From contig JASJCL010000007.1 in NCBI GenBank assembly GCA_030066015.1, positions 1-64,000 on the forward strand: DNA of 64,000 nt, given 5' to 3'. Positions 1 through 8,825 of this stretch are shown one piece after another; within the stretch, counting starts at the first letter, position 1, and the number at the start of each line of letters is the position of its first letter. Source of the DNA: Desulfosarcinaceae bacterium. GTDB taxonomy: Bacteria; Desulfobacterota; Desulfobacteria; Desulfobacterales; Desulfosarcinaceae. Position numbers and translations under genes: made by a program. The notes under the pieces were generated by a model. The model was not told the DNA's origin and searched no databases. It worked only from the letters and a program-made list of their open reading frames with translations.

Positions 1-396
1 CTTGAATTTTTCCGGAATCGCCGCGAGTTGGCCAAAATCAAAGAGGGACGGAAAGGCCAGCCACATTCGGCGCCCCTCATCCGCGATGGGCGTTCCGCAC
101 ACTGCACAACTGACCTTGCAGGGAAGCACTCTCTCCTGGAGATGCCGTTCACTGTTGTAGAATTTCAGGCAATCCACACCTTTTGTCATCCGGACGTCAT
201 GCTTGTTGAAAATGGCCGCCCACTGCATGGGCGCCCCATGCAATTTCTGACACGTGCGGCAATGGCATATCTTCGCATCTACGGGGTCTGCACACACCTC
301 ATACTGGACGGCGGTGCAGTGGCATCTGGCCCGATACTTGACCGTGAAATTGGCATCCGCAATGGAAGCATATTCCGGTCCAAATTCTCTTTCCAT
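1..396 (-). CDS. GFA-family (Mss4-like) zinc protein, 3' end cut by window
   Basis: The minus frame is open from an ATG at 396 to the window edge (132 codons), so the gene continues to the left. Zinc-binding cysteines are arranged as in the GFA/CENP-V fold: C25-x-C27, C44-x-C46-x2-C49 and C97-x2-C100. GFA relatives bind or turn over glutathione-formaldehyde-type adducts, but many members have no proven role. It follows the DAO-type oxidase by 69 nt on the same strand. That enzyme class can release formaldehyde during N-demethylation, so a role in capturing C1 aldehyde is a reasonable inference. The family call is firm; the substrate is not. Confidence 0.88.
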   Translation of the reverse strand, partial: MEREFGPEYASIADANFTVKYRARCHCTAVQYEVCADPVDAKICHCRTCQKLHGAPMQWAAIFNKHDVRMTKGVDCLKFYNSERHLQERVLPCKVSCAVCGTPIADEGRRMWLAFPSLFDFGQLAAIPEKFK

Positions 397-465
397 GGCG
401 TCTTAGGTCCTTGGCGATAATGGTCGGTCCCAAACCGATGATATCGTACCCCCTATACATCTCCC

Positions 466-1773
466 TCATCCGATGACAGAAAAGCTGGAGTCGGGGTTTA
501 TCTCTCGCCGGCGACTAAAAAAACCGATGTCGCACTGCCGCTTGATGTAGTGCAGGGTAAACCTGACGGGATCATGGTCATGATCGTGTCCGTTTTCACA
601 GGCGTCAATCAATTCGGCCATCAGGACGCCCACCACTGGGGCGTTTTTATACTGGTTACCGGAAGTGCCGACAGCCATATAAAAACCGGGCAAGTTGGAC
701 TTGTCGTAGATCGGGATCCAATCATCGGAGGCGTCATAGAGGTCCACCAGACCGCTCTTCTGGTTTGGGATACGCAAGTTTTTGATCCGCTGTGCTTCGC
801 GCATCACTTGGGTGGTCCACTGCTCGCTAAAGCCAGTATCGTAAGCGTCCGGATCGTCAATATACTCCAAGGTGTCACATTCTGGATCTTCCGAGCCGAT
901 GAGGATATGGTTGCCCATTTCCGGCCGGGAGTAACAGCCGATATCACTGTCTGAAATGAGGGTCCCCAGGTTCTGGTAGTCAAATCCTTCCGGTGCGGGT
1001 ACATGACACACTTCCTGCTTTAGCGGCCGGGTCTTGATATTCATGTCCTCGAGAACCCCGGCCATCCGGTTGATCTGAAAAGAGTGCGGCCCGGCCACAT
1101 TCACCACGACCGGCGCCGCGATCACCGTCCCGTCAGAGAGTTTGATGCCCCCACAGCGGCCATTCTTTTTCAGGATCTCGGTGACCTCCGCATTGAACAG
1201 ATACTCCCCGCCAACGTGCTCACCGGCCACTTGGACGTTGTGGACAGATTGCTTGGGGTCCGAGATCATCCCGGACTCGGGGATGTATACCGCACCGGGA
1301 ATCGCCTCCCCCGACGGTTGACCAAAGCAGGGATCGTCGGGCAGGGTGGGGGGGCCATACTGCTTCGTGTCAACGATGGGGATGAGCTTTCGGATACCCT
1401 CTGCGTCCAACTCCTCATAAACGACATGCAGTGCGTCCAGAGACGCGATGACGTTTTTCAGATAGTGGTTCTTCTCGGTCTTCATCACCAGGCACCCGGT
1501 GTTGATATAGTTGACCATGCCGGTTGGATCCACCACCCCCAGATATTTGGCCCAGTCCAGCCAATAGAAATAGCCTTCCCGCGCCATGGCGACGCCGTCT
1601 GGGGTGGAGTAGTGCAGCCGGATAACGGCGCAGGAGCCGGAAGTAGATCCCAACCCAGCCCCGGCGAGTTTGTCTACGTTGAGCACCCGTTTGCCCCGTT
1701 TCGCCAATTCATACCCGACACATGCGCCGATGATTCCTGCGCCGATGACGATCACATCATATGCTTTTGACAT
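466..1773 (-). CDS. FAD-dependent DAO-family oxidoreductase (N-methyl amino acid oxidase/dehydrogenase type)
   Basis: A 435-residue flavoprotein. The N-terminal Rossmann dinucleotide motif is VIVIGAGIIGACVG (G11, G13, G16), followed by the DAO-fold substrate domain and a late FAD-contact segment around GTSGNQYKNAPVVG. I chose the ATG at 1773 because AGAGGGG lies just upstream; the open frame extends about 90 codons further but that part is low-complexity. Relatives include sarcosine and dimethylglycine oxidases/dehydrogenases, which oxidise N-methyl groups or secondary amines. It lies 83 nt after an MttB-like methyltransferase gene and before a GFA gene, which suggests work on a partly demethylated betaine. 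The substrate is inferred, not shown. The C-terminus carries a short HDHDHD stretch. Confidence 0.85.
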   Translation of the reverse strand: MSKAYDVIVIGAGIIGACVGYELAKRGKRVLNVDKLAGAGLGSTSGSCAVIRLHYSTPDGVAMAREGYFYWLDWAKYLGVVDPTGMVNYINTGCLVMKTEKNHYLKNVIASLDALHVVYEELDAEGIRKLIPIVDTKQYGPPTLPDDPCFGQPSGEAIPGAVYIPESGMISDPKQSVHNVQVAGEHVGGEYLFNAEVTEILKKNGRCGGIKLSDGTVIAAPVVVNVAGPHSFQINRMAGVLEDMNIKTRPLKQEVCHVPAPEGFDYQNLGTLISDSDIGCYSRPEMGNHILIGSEDPECDTLEYIDDPDAYDTGFSEQWTTQVMREAQRIKNLRIPNQKSGLVDLYDASDDWIPIYDKSNLPGFYMAVGTSGNQYKNAPVVGVLMAELIDACENGHDHDHDPVRFTLHYIKRQCDIGFFSRRREINPDSSFSVIG

Positions 1774-1856
1774 GGCGATGCCCCTCTTGCATGGATTAAC
1801 CGAATGATGGTCACGTGACCACAGAATAGAAAGATCGGTCCATCGAGGCGCTGCTG

Positions 1857-3347
1857 CTACAGGGCGGTTCCCTTTCGTCCTGCCAGCGGGCGATGGCGCA
1901 GCTCCTTTTCCCCAGACCGCTTGATGCGATCTACTTCCGACAGCGCCCCAGCCGACAGCGTATCCGTCGTCTGCCGATCCGACATCGCCGCCAGTTTTTC
2001 CCGCAGCACCTTCGCCAGCGTTTTGGCGCCCGACTGCTCCCATTGTGGACGGGGTCGGCGATCCAACAATGATGGTCGCCAGAATGTCTCCCGCAAATGG
2101 TTCAGCGTGTGCCGCTGGATCAAGAACTGCCCGCCTGGTCCGGCCGCTTCGATAACCTCGGTGGCCAAGGTCTCACGATTGACGGTGGCACCGTTGATAA
2201 ATTGCCTGACCATGGCGATGATTTCGTTTCCCATGAGCAATTGCATTGGGGAGCACGCCATTGCCGAATCCGTGTATCCCACGTCGTGGATGAGGTTGAC
2301 GCCCGCCAGGGCTTGGGCGAACAGATGGAAGGTGGCTTCGATGCCGGCCTGGGCGTCTATGGCTTTGGCGTCTGTCGCCCCGGCCAGGCCCCACGTCGGC
2401 AGTCCATAGGATTGGGCCACAGCAGCGTGAAGCCCGTAGGCCAAACTAACCGCTGGTGCGGCTAGGGAAACAAGCGAGGTGGTCATATCCATTACCGTGA
2501 AATTGGCTGCGAGCGCCACCGGACAGCCGGGCTTTTTCAATTGGGACAATACCACGCAGAACAGGCCTTCGGCCAGGGACAAGGCCACCGATCCCGCCAC
2601 GGTGATCGGGCTGGTGGCCCCCATCTGCATCGCCGAACTTGGCACTTGTGGAATGCCGTATCCTGCGGCGGTCATGATGCGCTCACAGGCGTTTGCTGGA
2701 AAAACGAGGGGCGACAGGTGCACCGGGAACGCAATGAGGAAGGGTTTCCGCTGGAGTTTCCGCAGACCGCCGGATGCTGCCGATGCCATCTCGATAATCA
2801 GTTCCAGAGACCTTCCGGAACTCCCCAGAATGGCCATCGGTTTGATCGTGTGCGTCAACACGGCTTCAAACTCATACAGATCGGCGGCCGCCGGCGGCAC
2901 ATCCTGCGCTGAGCCAAAGGGCATGACAAAGTCGATGTTTTCCAACGTGTCCGCCAGGGCCGCCCCCCGCCGGATATCATCGAGAACGGTCGGTCTTACC
3001 TGCCCTGTCACCGCGTCCATCGTGCTGGGCGCCGCCGTAGAGGTGCCAAAATAGGAGTTGCCGCCCCGAACCTCCATGGCCGCCTGTCCATGCCGGTTGA
3101 AGATGGTCCACCCCTTGGGGGCGGTTGCGAGGCATGCGCCGACCACCTCGGCCGGAATCTTGACGATCTCTTCGCTGACCGCCGCGCCCGCTTTTTCAAG
3201 CAGTCTTCTGGCGCCGCCATGAGACACCCTAAAACCGACGGTGGCCATGATGCTGAGCGCCGCTTGCTTCAACGCTTCAACTTGTTCCGCGTCCAGCAAT
3301 TGCAATTGGCACCGGCTGTTCGTCTTGGCGGCCGAATCGGTCAACAT
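1857..3347 (-). CDS. MttB-superfamily (non-pyrrolysine) methyltransferase
   Basis: A 496-residue member of the trimethylamine methyltransferase (MttB) superfamily. It has the family segments TWGLAGATDAK and HDVGYTDSAMAC in the C-terminal half of the barrel. No in-frame UAG occurs, so it belongs to the pyrrolysine-free branch (MtgB, MtpB and MtcB types), which moves a methyl group from glycine betaine, proline betaine or carnitine to a corrinoid protein. The start at 3347 gives MLTDSAAK with a GGGGGGC stretch upstream. It is clearly homologous to the product of 5270-6727. The expected corrinoid partner and its reactivase are absent from the window, which is unusual. The substrate cannot be read from the sequence. 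Confidence 0.9.
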   Translation of the reverse strand: MLTDSAAKTNSRCQLQLLDAEQVEALKQAALSIMATVGFRVSHGGARRLLEKAGAAVSEEIVKIPAEVVGACLATAPKGWTIFNRHGQAAMEVRGGNSYFGTSTAAPSTMDAVTGQVRPTVLDDIRRGAALADTLENIDFVMPFGSAQDVPPAAADLYEFEAVLTHTIKPMAILGSSGRSLELIIEMASAASGGLRKLQRKPFLIAFPVHLSPLVFPANACERIMTAAGYGIPQVPSSAMQMGATSPITVAGSVALSLAEGLFCVVLSQLKKPGCPVALAANFTVMDMTTSLVSLAAPAVSLAYGLHAAVAQSYGLPTWGLAGATDAKAIDAQAGIEATFHLFAQALAGVNLIHDVGYTDSAMACSPMQLLMGNEIIAMVRQFINGATVNRETLATEVIEAAGPGGQFLIQRHTLNHLRETFWRPSLLDRRPRPQWEQSGAKTLAKVLREKLAAMSDRQTTDTLSAGALSEVDRIKRSGEKELRHRPLAGRKGTAL

Positions 3348-3468
3348 GGCTGCCCCCCGACTCGGCCCGGGTGGCGCGTCGTGATGGCCATGGCCGACAT
3401 CGAATACCACGCTACACCAAATCTACCCGTTTGCTCACGACCGTGCACGCCTATGCTGCCGCCATCGG

Positions 3469-5118
3469 TCATGCCGCCAACCATGCGTTGTTGAACAGCA
3501 TGTACAGTGTTGGGTGCGCTTCAACACCCTTGACCCGCTTGCTGACGCACAACCAGGTGTTCATCCAATAGGCGATCCCAATGGATCCGCGCTCCTGCTG
3601 AATGCGCTCCAGTTTGCAAAACACTTCCCGGCGCTCGTCGGCATCCAGGATTCCGTTGGCCCGATTGAGAAAGGCGGAGAATTCGTCGTCGACCCATCGG
3701 CTCTCGTTCCAGGCGACCGGTTTTCCATCCGCATCGGCCACATACGCCAGGTTCAATACCATGGTACCCAGCGGGCGGTGGGTCCAAGGCGTTATCCCCA
3801 AGCCGACCTCCGTCCACTTCTCCCAATACTGGTTGGCCGGCATGGTTTCGAGGTGAATATCAAAGCCCGCCGCGCGGGCGTCCTCTTTCAGTACCTCGGC
3901 ATAGCGGACCACGTCTGTCCACTGACTGCAGACGGCCAAACCGATTTTGAGCCCCCTGGCGTACCCTGCTTGCGTCAGAAGCTGCTTCGCTCTGGCGGGG
4001 TCGTACCGCGGGGTATCCACCTCACAATACTCAGGGTGGTTGGGGTGTACATGGATGTCCTGACCGAGCACCCCCTCACCCTGGAAGGCCAACGCGAGAA
4101 TTTTCTCACGGTTCTGACAAAGTTTCAGCGCCGTTCTCACCCGATTGTCCTTCCAAGGATCCTGGTCCACGCGCATTCTCAATACCCGCGTCTGGGCCGT
4201 GCTGACGGGCAGAACGCGGATGTTGGCATCATTGCGAACCGCCCGCATGACAGCCGGGCCGGGGTTGTCCGACGTGTCGATCAAATCCACCTCTCCCGAT
4301 TTGAGTGCGGCGATCAATGGCGCTTGGTCGGACCCCATGTCGATGAAGTGCATCTCGTCCAGATAGGGAAGTGAACGGCCGTCGGCGCCTTTTTGCCAGT
4401 AATCGGACCGTGCTTTCAATATGGCCACCTCGCCTTCAACGTACTTCTCCAAGGTATAGGGGCCGGTGCCGTGGGGCTTTCTGAGGAAATCGCCGTCAAA
4501 GGTGCGGTGGTTGACGATGAGGGCCGGGAAATGGTGCAGATGTTCGGGCACTGCGATTTCAGGTCGGCTGAGATGAAGTGTCACTTGGTATTCGTTGACT
4601 TTTTCGATGTCGTTTGCCGAGAGGTACCCGCCTATCAGGCCATAAAGCGAAGACTTTGTTTTCTCGTTCAGCCACTGGCCCATGGTGAAGATAACGTCAT
4701 CGGCGACGAACGGATCGCCATTGTTGAAGGAGACACCTTTGCGCAGATGAAGGGTCCACGTCTTCAGATCATCGCTGACCCCCCAGCGCTCCAACAAGAG
4801 CGGACGGGTGATGTTGTCAGGACCGGTGAGGGTTAAATACTCTGCTACCTGCCGAAGGATATTGGCCGGCTGGATCCAGGAAAATTGGGCGGGATGGGCA
4901 ACTTTCTGGATTTGGGCGGCAACTTTCAAGGTGCCGCCTCTTTGCGGGGTACTGGCGAACGCGTGCCTGGCCATGGGCAGTCCAGCCACCGTTGCCGATA
5001 CACTGGCCGTCACGCCAAGCAAGGCGCTCAACCTCAGGAACTCGCGTCGCGACACCCCCCCCCGTCGGAACTGGGCAACCATCTCCAAATAACGTGGATG
5101 CAGTTTCTCACCAGCCAT
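3469..5118 (-). CDS. Tat-exported family 5 (peptide/nickel-type) ABC solute-binding protein
   Basis: A 549-residue extracytoplasmic binding protein of the SBP_bac_5 family. It begins with a twin-arginine signal ([13 protein letters not shown] near residue 24) and an AFA-type cleavage region near residue 55. The binding domain starts at [12 protein letters not shown] and contains the [13 protein letters not shown] segment common in dipeptide/oligopeptide binding proteins. AAGGAGATGTC precedes the ATG at 5118. No permease or ATPase gene is adjacent, so it must use distant transport subunits or act as a sensor. Its position between two mttB-like genes suggests that it captures the methylated substrate of this cluster. 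Confidence 0.9.
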   Translation of the reverse strand: MAGEKLHPRYLEMVAQFRRGGVSRREFLRLSALLGVTASVSATVAGLPMARHAFASTPQRGGTLKVAAQIQKVAHPAQFSWIQPANILRQVAEYLTLTGPDNITRPLLLERWGVSDDLKTWTLHLRKGVSFNNGDPFVADDVIFTMGQWLNEKTKSSLYGLIGGYLSANDIEKVNEYQVTLHLSRPEIAVPEHLHHFPALIVNHRTFDGDFLRKPHGTGPYTLEKYVEGEVAILKARSDYWQKGADGRSLPYLDEMHFIDMGSDQAPLIAALKSGEVDLIDTSDNPGPAVMRAVRNDANIRVLPVSTAQTRVLRMRVDQDPWKDNRVRTALKLCQNREKILALAFQGEGVLGQDIHVHPNHPEYCEVDTPRYDPARAKQLLTQAGYARGLKIGLAVCSQWTDVVRYAEVLKEDARAAGFDIHLETMPANQYWEKWTEVGLGITPWTHRPLGTMVLNLAYVADADGKPVAWNESRWVDDEFSAFLNRANGILDADERREVFCKLERIQQERGSIGIAYWMNTWLCVSKRVKGVEAHPTLYMLFNNAWLAA

Positions 5119-5269
5119 GACATCTCCTTTTTACCTTGCTAATTGGTCGTTCCATTACGCCCGCGCTTCGGCTGCCCTGGCTTTTTTCTCCGCCTGCCGC
5201 TTTGTGGGCCCACAATCGCAGAATATTAGGAAGACAATCGTTTATCTCCTCCCTAACGCCTTTGCCTGC

Positions 5270-6727
5270 CTACTCTCTGGTCAGCTCCTTCTCACCCTCG
5301 TCCCGTATCCGTTCAAGCTCAGCGTGAACGGTGTCCGGGAGGTTCGGAACCTGATGATCTTCCAATATGGCGATAATCTTTTCCCGCACTCTGGTTTCGA
5401 CATCCCTGGATCCGTTCTCCTTCCAGGTTTCAAAAGCCTTGCGGGTGAAGATGGTCGATTGCCAGAGTTCATTGCGGAAATTTTCCATGGTGTGGCGCTG
5501 TTGTAGAAAGTGGCCGCCGGGTCCCACTTGACGGATGACATCGAATGCCAATTGCGCCTCGTCTACCTCCATTCCACGCAGAAAACGCTTGGCCATTCCA
5601 ATGACATCATTGCCCATCACCAATTGCTCCACAGCGCACGCCATCGACATATCCATGTAGCCGACGTCGTGGATAAGATTCAGGCCCGACATCCCTTGCG
5701 CGAGAATATGATACGCCGCTTCGGCCCCTGCCTGCGCATCCAAACGCTTGGCGTCTGTGGCACCCGCCAGTCCCCAGGTGGGGAGTCCCATCGCTTGGGC
5801 CACCTCGGCGTGCGCGGCCAGGGCCAGGCTCATCTCCGGGGCACCGATACTCATCAGTGCCTGAGACATATCGAGAATGCCATAGCTGCACCCAAGGCCC
5901 ACCGGGCAGCCCGGCTGACGCAATTGGGCCACGACGACGCAAAACATCGACTCGGCCACACCTTGGGCCACTGCGCCGGCCATCGTCACCGGTCCAGTGC
6001 CACCCGGCTGAATGGCAGGGCCCATCATTTGGGGTAAGAATCGATCCGCAGCGATGAGAATCCGGCCCGCCACATCTTCCGGCATGATCAAAGGTGAAAT
6101 CGGCTCCGGATAGAGAACCAGGAACGGTTTGTCCCTGAGGGCTGCTTCACCACCAGCGACCGTGGCGGCCATCTCGCAAATCAGTTCGATCCCTCTGGGT
6201 GAATAGGCCAAGCAAACGATGGGTTTGGTGGTATTGGTGACAGTGGCAAAAAATTCGTGTACGTCGGCTGCTTTGGCGGGTACGTCTTGAACCGACCCCA
6301 TGGGCATAACCCAATCGATGTTCTCCAGCGAATCGGCGATACGAGCCGCTCGTTGCAGATCTTCCACCCGGGTTTCATGATACGCGCCCGTCAGGGCATC
6401 TTTGGTCTGCGGGCTCGCCGTTGAAGTGCCGTAGTAGCTGTTCCGTCCGGAAACATCCATGGCGCGTTGGCCATTGCGGTCATAGATGCTCCACCCTTTG
6501 GGGGCGGTCGAGAGACACCTGCGTACGATATACTCGGGCACCTTGACCGACTCCCCGGAGACGATGGCGCCGGCCGATTGGAGCATCTCTCGCACGCCTG
6601 CATGCAGTACCTTGAATCCGACCTTTGCCAATACTTCGAAGGCTGTGGTGGTAATTCTCTCGATCTGGTCATCCGTCAACATGCGGAAATGGGGTCTCGC
6701 CGACAGGGTGCAATTGGTTGCGATCAT
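5270..6727 (-). CDS. MttB-superfamily (non-pyrrolysine) methyltransferase, second paralogue
   Basis: A 485-residue paralogue of the 1857-3347 product. It shares PKGWSIYDRNGQ, YYGTSTASPQTKDALTG, TWGLAGATDAK and HDVGYMDMSMAC. The ATG at 6727 follows GGAGGG. There is no in-frame UAG, so it is pyrrolysine-independent. Family members are corrinoid-dependent methyltransferases for quaternary or tertiary amines. The gene is first in the minus-strand run after gntR, and a 246-nt gap in front of it holds the shared candidate operator. Two divergent copies around one binding protein may mean two substrates or two successive steps. No corrinoid protein gene is present nearby. Confidence 0.9.
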   Translation of the reverse strand: MIATNCTLSARPHFRMLTDDQIERITTTAFEVLAKVGFKVLHAGVREMLQSAGAIVSGESVKVPEYIVRRCLSTAPKGWSIYDRNGQRAMDVSGRNSYYGTSTASPQTKDALTGAYHETRVEDLQRAARIADSLENIDWVMPMGSVQDVPAKAADVHEFFATVTNTTKPIVCLAYSPRGIELICEMAATVAGGEAALRDKPFLVLYPEPISPLIMPEDVAGRILIAADRFLPQMMGPAIQPGGTGPVTMAGAVAQGVAESMFCVVVAQLRQPGCPVGLGCSYGILDMSQALMSIGAPEMSLALAAHAEVAQAMGLPTWGLAGATDAKRLDAQAGAEAAYHILAQGMSGLNLIHDVGYMDMSMACAVEQLVMGNDVIGMAKRFLRGMEVDEAQLAFDVIRQVGPGGHFLQQRHTMENFRNELWQSTIFTRKAFETWKENGSRDVETRVREKIIAILEDHQVPNLPDTVHAELERIRDEGEKELTRE

Positions 6728-6886
6728 CTCGTTTCCCTCCAATGTAGACCGACGGATTGATACGCCCACGCAGCGGCGTTTTCCATATGTGGGGCGAAAT
6801 AGGGTGCGCCCACTTCTTCAGGTCGAAGTGCCCCCATGGCGTCTGTGAACCGGAGAAGCGGCCCAAAGGTTAAATGATTTAAAGTT

Positions 6887-6907
6887 TCGAATGATTCGAT
6901 CAATATT
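6887..6907. promoter_or_regulatory. Candidate GntR operator upstream of the mttB-like operon
   Basis: TGATTCGATCA at 6892-6902 is identical to 7728-7738 upstream of gntR. It overlaps a perfect 13-nt interrupted palindrome, TCGAAT-G-ATTCGA (6887-6899). It lies about 160 nt in front of the mttB-like start at 6727. Binding by the adjacent GntR protein is inferred from position and repetition. Confidence 0.5.
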
Positions 6908-6973
6908 GGGAAATACCCTTGCTGTCAACAGAAAAAATGGCGTCTCTACGATGTTCTTAGGGGATAATGAATA

Positions 6974-7702
6974 TTATCGATTCATTTTGGTGGGCGCGGC
7001 CATGGCATCCATAAAGTAGAACAACAGCTCTTTAACTAGGGACGCCGCTTTGTCCTCATCTCGGTCGGCGATTGCAGGAATGATTTTTTTCCAATAGTTA
7101 TAGGCAACTTGCGTTTCATTATCGCTACCTTTTATCTTGTGACGGGCATACTTCAGCAGGTTGCTGATAATGGGCATCAAGACCGCTTCATAGGTTCGGT
7201 TTTCGATCACTCTCAGGAACTCTTTCCGCAATTCTTGCTCCACTTCACACAATCTCCAAAAGCCCGCGCGACCCTTGTTGCGGCAACGGGCGAACTTGTC
7301 GAGATAGGTTTGAAAACACTCAAGATCTGCTGCGCTCGCCCGATGGACAACCAGCCGAATAACCCCTGCCTCGACAGTGGCGCGAAACTCGTATAGCTCT
7401 CTTGGAGATAAGGACATGTGACGCATGAGCAATTCAAGGCTATCGGTCATGGGATCCGTTGAAAGATCCCGGACAAAAAACCCGCCTTTGGACCCTTTCC
7501 TGACCTCTAGAAGGCCTTTATTTTCAATAATGGCAAGGCTTTCTCGAACCGTTCCCAAACTCGCCCCAAAAATCTCCATCAGCGCCCGGGTGGACGGTAG
7601 TTTGTCCCCCGGTACGTACTCCCCATCCAGGATGGCACCCTCTATCTGCTGAACGACATCCTCGACCAGGCTAAGATTTTTCGCCTTTTTCAACTTCGCC
7701 AT
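6974..7702 (-). CDS. GntR-family (FadR/FCD subfamily) transcriptional regulator
   Basis: A 242-residue regulator. The N-terminal winged helix is recognisable from PGDKLPSTRALMEIFGASLG and TVRESLAIIENKGLLEVRKG (residues about 25-75). The rest is an all-helical FCD effector domain. FadR-type regulators commonly respond to carboxylates and control neighbouring catabolic genes. It precedes the mttB/SBP/DAO cluster on the same strand. The ATG at 7702 has only a weak ribosome site. The 11-bp motif TGATTCGATCA occurs 26 nt upstream of its start and again in front of mttB, which fits autoregulation plus control of the cluster. Confidence 0.9.
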   Translation of the reverse strand: MAKLKKAKNLSLVEDVVQQIEGAILDGEYVPGDKLPSTRALMEIFGASLGTVRESLAIIENKGLLEVRKGSKGGFFVRDLSTDPMTDSLELLMRHMSLSPRELYEFRATVEAGVIRLVVHRASAADLECFQTYLDKFARCRNKGRAGFWRLCEVEQELRKEFLRVIENRTYEAVLMPIISNLLKYARHKIKGSDNETQVAYNYWKKIIPAIADRDEDKAASLVKELLFYFMDAMAAPTKMNR

Positions 7703-7722
7703 GACCCATCCATCGAAAAAGA

Positions 7723-7740
7723 AATATTGATTCGATCATT
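7723..7740. promoter_or_regulatory. Candidate GntR operator upstream of gntR
   Basis: The segment AATATTGATTCGATCATT contains the 11-mer TGATTCGATCA (7728-7738), which is repeated exactly at 6892-6902. It is 21-38 nt upstream of the gntR start, where a repressor would cover the promoter. Function is inferred. Confidence 0.5.
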
Positions 7741-7790
7741 GATACGATCCCGTATAGATAGCGCACTGCCTGGTGAAAAACAACCTATAT

Positions 7791-7810
7791 TCGATTCATC
7801 GATGGATCGA
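7791..7810. promoter_or_regulatory. 20-bp near-perfect palindrome upstream of gntR
   Basis: TCGATTCATCGATGGATCGA matches its own reverse complement at 18 of 20 positions. It lies about 90 nt upstream of the gntR start and resembles the ATTCGAT-rich sites at 6887 and 7723. It could be an extra operator for the GntR protein. Confidence 0.4.
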
Positions 7811-7946
7811 CCTGACGGTTGCCGCCGGCCAGATCCGCAAGCTGGCGTACCGGCAGGCGCGGATCCTTCTCTGGATCCTTGGTGACGGTTCGTTCGCACA
7901 GCATCGCGCGTCGATGACACTGCCGCAGTGTGATGGCTTGGGCGAT

Positions 7947-8095
7947 TTTCGGTAGTACCGAATATCGCAAAAGGCGTCTCCGCTGCACATGGCGTTTTCG
8001 CTTCTTAACGCGATACGCTCTGGCAGCAGCGCTGCGGTTCGTACATCCATAAGAGAAGCGATACCCATTTCGCTTTCAATGTATCCATTGGGGCC
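7947..8095 (-). pseudogene. Possible C-terminal remnant of an ATC-hydrolase-like protein
   Basis: In one minus frame the stretch YIESEMGIASLMDVR is followed about 20 residues later by GDAFCDIRYYRK. This resembles the C-terminal G-x-CDFRF ending of L-2-amino-thiazoline-4-carboxylate hydrolase-like proteins. There is no intact gene in front of it, and the frame then runs on into unrelated sequence. I treat it as a decayed fragment; the family call is tentative. Confidence 0.25.
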
Positions 8096-8097
8096 CC

Positions 8098-8733
8098 CTA
8101 TTCCCCAGGGGAGCGCGTCGCGTCAAGGATGAACGCGCTGTATGTTCTGGTCACACCGTCGCTGTCCTCCCTGGGCACGGTCAAAAAAGTGTGGGTCTTG
8201 TTGGGGATGAAGCCACCCTTTGCAAAGTGTCGGGACAACGCAGCAGGATCAAAACCGTTGTGCGGGACGACCTCCGGTGCGTGAAAGGTCCCGGATTCGG
8301 CCTCCAATTCGCCGATGGTCACGCGGCCGCCGGGTTTGATCAGCTGGTGCAGGTTCCCGATCAGGGCCGGAATGTCTTCCACATGATGCAGGGCCATGTT
8401 GGAGATGATCCAGTCGACGGACGCCGTCGCAAGGGCCTGCCCGACCAGCGTTGAAAGCGTTCCATGGTGGAGGGTGACCTGCTTTGCCTGGGCCTCGCTT
8501 TTTGCGCGTAGGACATCGAGCATGGCCGGAGAGGTGTCGACCAGGTCCAGTGAGGCGGCTTTTTCAGCATAGCGGAGTCCGACAAGGCCTGTGCCGCAGC
8601 CGAGCTCCAGGATGGCGAGCCCACTGTGATCCGGTACAATCTTGTCCAATTCAGCTGAGAACAGGTCGGCCAGGGCCCTGATCTGGGGATTGGCATCCCA
8701 CATTTTGGCTTTTTCCGCGAATGTGTCCGTCAT
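8098..8733 (-). CDS. Class I SAM-dependent methyltransferase
   Basis: A 211-residue methyltransferase with motif I ILELGCGTGLVGL (about residues 43-55), an acidic motif II LDLVDTSPAM, and the Methyltransf_11/25-type ISNMALHHVEDIP segment. The ATG at 8733 follows AAGGAG; an upstream in-frame ATG lacks this. It is preceded by a 25-bp palindrome and a marR gene on the same strand, 92 nt away. The acceptor substrate cannot be predicted. Regulation by the adjacent MarR protein is likely from the operator position. Confidence 0.85.
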   Translation of the reverse strand: MTDTFAEKAKMWDANPQIRALADLFSAELDKIVPDHSGLAILELGCGTGLVGLRYAEKAASLDLVDTSPAMLDVLRAKSEAQAKQVTLHHGTLSTLVGQALATASVDWIISNMALHHVEDIPALIGNLHQLIKPGGRVTIGELEAESGTFHAPEVVPHNGFDPAALSRHFAKGGFIPNKTHTFLTVPREDSDGVTRTYSAFILDATRSPGE

Positions 8734-8770
8734 TGTTTCTCTCCTTGTGGTGTGCGGTTGTTCATCCACT

Positions 8771-8795
8771 ATTGTTTGTTAGACTAACGAACAAT
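8771..8795. promoter_or_regulatory. Candidate MarR operator (25-bp palindrome)
   Basis: Arms ATTGTTTGTTAG and CTAACGAACAAT surround a central A, with one mismatched pair in 12. The site lies 38-62 nt upstream of the methyltransferase start and just after the marR stop. A weaker CTAACAAT half-site occurs at 9316-9323 upstream of marR. Assignment to MarR is inferred from position. Confidence 0.55.
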
Positions 8796-8825
8796 AAGTA
8801 TAAAAAAAGGGTCTTGCCACCGATC

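Noticed and set aside
1774-2043. N-terminal extension of the DAO-family gene
   Set aside because: The extra 90 codons are Gly/Ala/Arg-rich, overlap the next gene and precede the canonical start with its own ribosome site.
1857-6727. Pyrrolysine in the MttB-like proteins
   Set aside because: Both genes are full length without any in-frame TAG, so they belong to the pyrrolysine-free branch.
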